Below are positions 63,553-64,000 of a stretch of DNA of 64,000 bases, in pieces. The DNA comes from an uncultured Desulfuromonas sp. (GTDB taxonomy: Bacteria; Desulfobacterota; Desulfuromonadia; Desulfuromonadales; Desulfuromonadaceae). Under the pieces are notes generated by a model, which searched no databases, was not told the origin of the DNA, and saw only the letters and a program-made list of their open reading frames with translations. Within the stretch, counting starts at the first letter, position 1. Every line of letters begins with the position of its first letter. The DNA lies in assembly GCF_963678835.1 (NCBI RefSeq), contig NZ_OY787469.1, forward strand, positions 2,418,001 through 2,482,000. The letters are read 5' to 3'. The position numbers and the translations under genes were made by a program.

Positions 63553-63945
63553 ATGGATATTGCAGATGATGCGCGTTGTTTTGTGTGTGGCCCGGAAAAC
63601 TCCCGTGGTTTGCAGGCAAAATTTGAGATGGACCCTGAACGATTGCGCTCCCATTGTCAAATTTCTTTACCAGGTGATTTTCAGGGCTGGCAAGATGTGG
63701 TCCATGGCGGCATGCTGGCCACATTGTTGGATGAAGCATCCATTTACGCCTGTCGGACTATTGCGCCTCGCTGCGTGACAGCAGAGCTGTCGGTACGCTT
63801 TAAGAAACCGGTTCCTGTCGATACACCGTTGGAGATCAACGCGGAGGTGGTTGAACAGAAGAAGCGGGTGTTTCTGGTCGAGGCCTCGATTGTTATCAAT
63901 GGAATTGTCCATGCCGAAGCCAGTACTAAAGTGTTTCGGCTGTAA
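63553..63945 (+). CDS. PaaI-like hot-dog thioesterase
   Basis: 130 residues from ATG 63553 (AGGAG 7 bp upstream; ATG 63550 is an alternative). DVVHGGMLATLLDEASIYAC is the HGG-xxxxLxD motif of PaaI-type thioesterases; CFVCGPENSRGL is the N-terminal Cys-containing motif of this subgroup. It should hydrolyse acyl-CoA. Confidence 0.88.
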   Translation: MDIADDARCFVCGPENSRGLQAKFEMDPERLRSHCQISLPGDFQGWQDVVHGGMLATLLDEASIYACRTIAPRCVTAELSVRFKKPVPVDTPLEINAEVVEQKKRVFLVEASIVINGIVHAEASTKVFRL

Positions 63946-63966
63946 TCTGCGACAACAGGGACTCAA

Positions 63967-64000
63967 ATGACATACAACGATATTTTGCGTCGTTTCCGTT
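63967..64000 (+). CDS. Start of a DUF1456/YehS-like gene, cut by window end
   Basis: ATG 63967 followed by TYNDILRRFR is the N terminus of DUF1456 (YehS)-type proteins, which typically begin M-T-N-N-D-I-L-R-R. Only 11 codons are visible, so the call is limited. Confidence 0.5.
   Translation, partial: MTYNDILRRFR

Overview
The window looks like the chromosome of a Desulfuromonadales-type bacterium (Desulfuromonas/Geobacter relatives). This is inferred from gene content, not from a database search: a surE-pcm-yqaA-nlpD-rpoS string, a thrS-infC-rpmI-rplT-pheS-pheT-ihfA string, indolepyruvate oxidoreductase next to two phenylacetate-CoA-ligase-type enzymes and an ACT protein, heme-binding signalling proteins, and PATAN/DUF4388-like response regulators. 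Almost everything is on the + strand; only the acyl-CoA synthetase at 46530-48392 is on the - strand.

Bases 1-28079 are one very large, tightly overlapping, co-directional biosynthetic cluster that continues leftwards out of the window. Its core resembles aryl-polyene/flexirubin-type clusters: an aromatic amino acid ammonia-lyase (predicted 4-coumarate or cinnamate starter), a PaaK-like adenylating enzyme, three acyl carrier proteins, three full-length ketosynthases with intact Cys-His-His, two catalytically degenerate ketosynthase (chain-length-factor-like) partners, two hot-dog dehydratases, a thioesterase, a LolA-like carrier, an MMPL exporter and a DUF3261 lipoprotein. Unusual additions are a CrtI-like desaturase, three radical SAM proteins in a row of the B12-binding type, a glycosyltransferase-DUF2062 fusion, two acyltransferases, a BtrH-like acyltransferase, an ABC exporter pair and a small possible HTH protein. 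No ketoreductase is present in the window. The likely product is a starter-primed polyene or otherwise modified acyl chain, attached to a lipid or glycan and exported. A block of 607-bp tandem repeats (about 4808-6880) without credible genes splits the cluster.

Bases 28080-36581 are metabolic: a Na/Pi cotransporter with an exopolyphosphatase-type protein, then indolepyruvate:ferredoxin oxidoreductase (iorAB), two arylacetate-CoA-ligase-like enzymes and a two-ACT-domain protein, probably for aromatic amino acid/arylacetate metabolism. A tRNA-Pro with its own promoter and terminator follows.

Bases 37028-45742 hold a chemosensory-type signalling operon: single-domain response regulator, PATAN-like protein, heme c-binding HAMP membrane sensor, REC-DUF4388 regulator, Hpt-CheW fusion, CheA-REC hybrid, MCP and a small monoheme cytochrome. 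A possible sigma-54 promoter precedes it. Behind its terminator lie a decayed second copy of the cytochrome gene and a 171-bp MITE-like element with 21-bp terminal inverted repeats.

Bases 46530-64000 are mostly core genes: long-chain acyl-CoA synthetase, tRNA-Val, thrS, infC (AUA start), rpmI, rplT, pheST, ihfA, a MerR regulator, surE, pcm, yqaA, nlpD, rpoS, apt, tRNA-Arg, an HD-GYP protein, a DUF1847 protein, a glycerophosphodiester phosphodiesterase, a hot-dog thioesterase and the start of a DUF1456-like gene.
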